Source: Diphasiastrum complanatum (taxonomy: Eukaryota; Streptophyta; Lycopodiopsida; Lycopodiales; Lycopodiaceae). Taken from it: a DNA stretch of 60,000 bases. How positions within the stretch are numbered: the first letter of the stretch is position 1; each line of letters opens with the position of its first letter. The notes beneath the pieces are model-generated. The model saw only the letters and a list, made by a program, of their open reading frames with translations. It searched no databases and was not told the origin of the DNA. The DNA lies in NCBI GenBank assembly GCA_029204225.1, contig CM055100.1, positions 30,320,149-30,380,148 of the forward strand, written 5' to 3'. Of the stretch, positions 58,166 to 60,000 are shown one piece after another. Made by a program: the position numbers and the translations under genes.

Positions 58166-58840
58166 TATTATATTTCTGTAAGCAATACACTACAGGTGCC
58201 TAACAAACCATGCTGGCTTTTGCCTCACCTTGTTACTTTAAATCTCTTCTACCTTATGCATTCGAAGGGGCCTTCAAAATTTGTGAAACTTGCTTAACAA
58301 GTCTCCTTTACATGGTGAAGATTGCTACGCTTGTCTAGGGTTATAGTCTAACGGTGTGCAACGTTGCTAGCTTAGTGCTCCAAGTTTACATCAATAAACT
58401 ATAAGAAGAGGAGTGGAACACCTTTGTTCCATTCTTCCTCTTGTGGTCTCTTGCTTTCTCCTCTCTTTGCTCTGTCTACTATGACTGGCTACAGCTACAA
58501 TTTGATGTGGTGGGGATGTAGCAATGCTTATGGAAGGATAACACACTCTTGCCATTTCTCTTACAATGGCTACAAGTATGTTGATTAATTGGCAGTGAAC
58601 TACCTCTCCGGTTTTTGCTTCATGATGAAGAGATTTTCTTTCCTTTGCAAGGTTGATTGATTGGCTAACCAATGCACTTATGGTGTATGCTGGACAACTT
58701 CGTAAAGTATACCTAAAATCGAAGTTTTCAGTTTACAGTAGATTGTTGTTTCCATAGAGGATTGCACCCACTTATAAGATATGTTTCTTGCACATAACAA
58801 TAATACCTTTGCTTTGATACTGGTCGCTGGTGAACCAGCA
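58166..58840. other. No gene recognised
   Basis: Only short frames without motif; a 93-codon minus frame at 58391-58672 is not supported by any family resemblance. Confidence 0.45.
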
Positions 58841-58846
58841 CTATAT

Positions 58847-59085
58847 GTGATTCAATGAGGAAGTTTTTTCATGAACTAATGATGGATCGCTAGTGATCCA
58901 ACACATTTTTTACCATAATACACACGTTTTTTGGCTTATAGCTCGTCGTTGATGGATTTGCTAAATGTGATTCAATGAGGAAGCTCTTTCATGAGCTAAT
59001 GATGAATCGTTGTTGGTCATACACCATAATACATATGTTTTATGGTTTATATCTCAACGCTGATGGCTTTGGTAAAAATCCGCCT
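58847..59085. repeat. 120-bp tandem duplication
   Basis: GTGATTCAATGAGGAAG at 58847 recurs at 58967; the copies share CATGA(A/G)CTAATGATG and CACCATAATACA-like sequence, with substitutions and small indels. Confidence 0.8.
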
Positions 59086-59800
59086 CATTACAATTTTTTT
59101 GTGTACAATTTATGTGCAAAAGGAGTGAAATAATGGTGCACTTCCGATAGGGAAGATGGTCGGCCTATTATGAAAATAATAGTAATATGAAACAATGAAA
59201 AAATAGGATTGAAGTATGCTCATTAACCACCTAAGACATGCTCTCTTTAAGACATAGTTTACTACTTTATGGGACAAAGCAGTTTATCAGAAAGGTAACT
59301 ATGCTTAATGTCTTTTATAAGGAATGGAATGCATGTATACAAGAAGTATACTACTAATGGGATATATGGCTAAGTGTTATAGTATGAGGTAATAGTAGAA
59401 GTTATGACTCTTTCTTCAAAGAAGACAGTTCAAAAAAATTATTTGCTTTTTAAAGAAATGCTCCTGTATTGAATCAATAGCAAATAAAGCGAAGGTGTTG
59501 CTTACTAATCGGAGAATGGGTAGTTCTCAGGATACCACTTCACCACGGATATAGGTATGAAGCAATATTGCAATACATACTAAATTTTAAATCTGTAAAC
59601 CGTAAAATCTCTTTGGAAACATCTTTTAGGGCTTAGGTAAAATTGTTAGTACATGCATTTCATATGAGGATGCTATATGTTGTAAAGATTCTCACACAAA
59701 GGATAAGGTAAAACTGTAGGTGTTTGAACGTGAGATTACTATAGGTGTGTGAATGTGAAATTACTTGTCTTTATGGAATACAATTCCTTAATTATTCAAA
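59086..59800. other. No gene recognised (about 0.7 kb)
   Basis: AT-rich; no frame with a motif on either strand. May be the outer part of the LTR that ends the window, but its limit is not visible. Confidence 0.4.
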
Positions 59801-60000
59801 TTTAAAAAAGAGTGTGAGAACCCATTCAAATTGGAGGGAAACCCAACTTTATTCACTAACTTGACATTTAGGCCCTGCGACATTAAAAGTCCCGCAAAAG
59901 GCCCAAAGTCCTTTTATTGACTTTCAACTAATCAAATCTCTATGTGATCATCGGGTTGGACTTACACACGTAGGGTGCCAAATCCCTCTCACTTAATAAC
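59801..60000 (-). mobile_element. LTR (partial), inverted relative to the one at 5053
   Basis: The reverse complement of the last 90 or so bases matches 5093-5180 closely (AAGTGAGAGGGATTTGGCAC, AAGTCCAACCCGATGATCAC). The first 40 bases of the LTR, including TGTTGGAGGG, lie beyond the window edge. Farther left the match fades, so the left limit is arbitrary. Confidence 0.7.

Overview
This is a stretch of AT-rich nuclear DNA from a land plant, made almost entirely of nested, decayed transposable elements. Evidence for a plant: Ty1/copia pol genes in several lineages, a Ty3/gypsy element ending in a chromodomain, a CACTA (En/Spm) TnpD transposase with a DUF4216-like tail, primer-binding sites for the initiator Met tRNA (TGGTATCAGAGC), telobox and TTTAGGG-like motifs, and ordinary GT..AG introns. 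Five very long (CT)n tracts (about 115-200 bp) and one shorter (GA)n tract are conspicuous. The species cannot be fixed from sequence alone; the style suits a large repeat-rich genome, perhaps of a non-flowering plant, but that is a guess.

Layout. 0-1.1 kb: 3' end of a minus-strand chromodomain Ty3 element and its LTR. 2.2-5.3 kb: a non-autonomous LTR element with a Pro-rich and coiled-coil ORF; its LTR recurs inverted at the right edge of the window. 5.4-6.1 kb: copia relic. 6.3-9.5 kb: no recognisable gene. 9.5-12.3 kb: copy A of a multi-copy, gene-like unit (TATA box, CT-rich leader, splice donor, short conserved reading frame). 12.6-14.4 kb: an unrecognised intron-containing pseudogene. 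14.4-28.3 kb: a nest of two or more minus-strand copia elements holding a CACTA transposon, which holds a 5.5-kb non-autonomous Ty3-like element with a clear 5-bp target duplication. 28.3-31.9 kb: plus-strand copia (LTR, gag, protease, integrase) cut off just after the integrase catalytic Glu. 31.8-33.1 kb: minus-strand gag modules in tandem. 33.7-36.0 kb: GA-rich repeats, a possible small spliced gene fragment, telomere-like repeats, and an LTR with a primer-binding site. 36.0-39.6 kb: copia tail fused in frame to a plus-strand Ty3 gag-protease-RT. 39.6-48 kb: more LTRs and copia relics.

48.5-51.0 kb (minus) holds the best candidate for an ordinary host gene: four short exons joined in frame by canonical splice sites, with a telobox just upstream of the ATG. 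Its product is small and basic at the C terminus, and I do not recognise it. 51.0-53.6 kb is AT-rich with an LTR relic. 53.7-58.2 kb holds further copies (B plus, C minus, and a 3' fragment) of the unit seen at 9.5-12.3 kb. The rest is unannotated except for a 120-bp duplication and the inverted LTR at the end.

Nearly all coding relics carry stops or frameshifts, so little here is likely to be translated. The two things most worth following are the multi-copy spliced CT-leader unit and the small four-exon gene. All assignments were made by eye from motifs; no database search was run.
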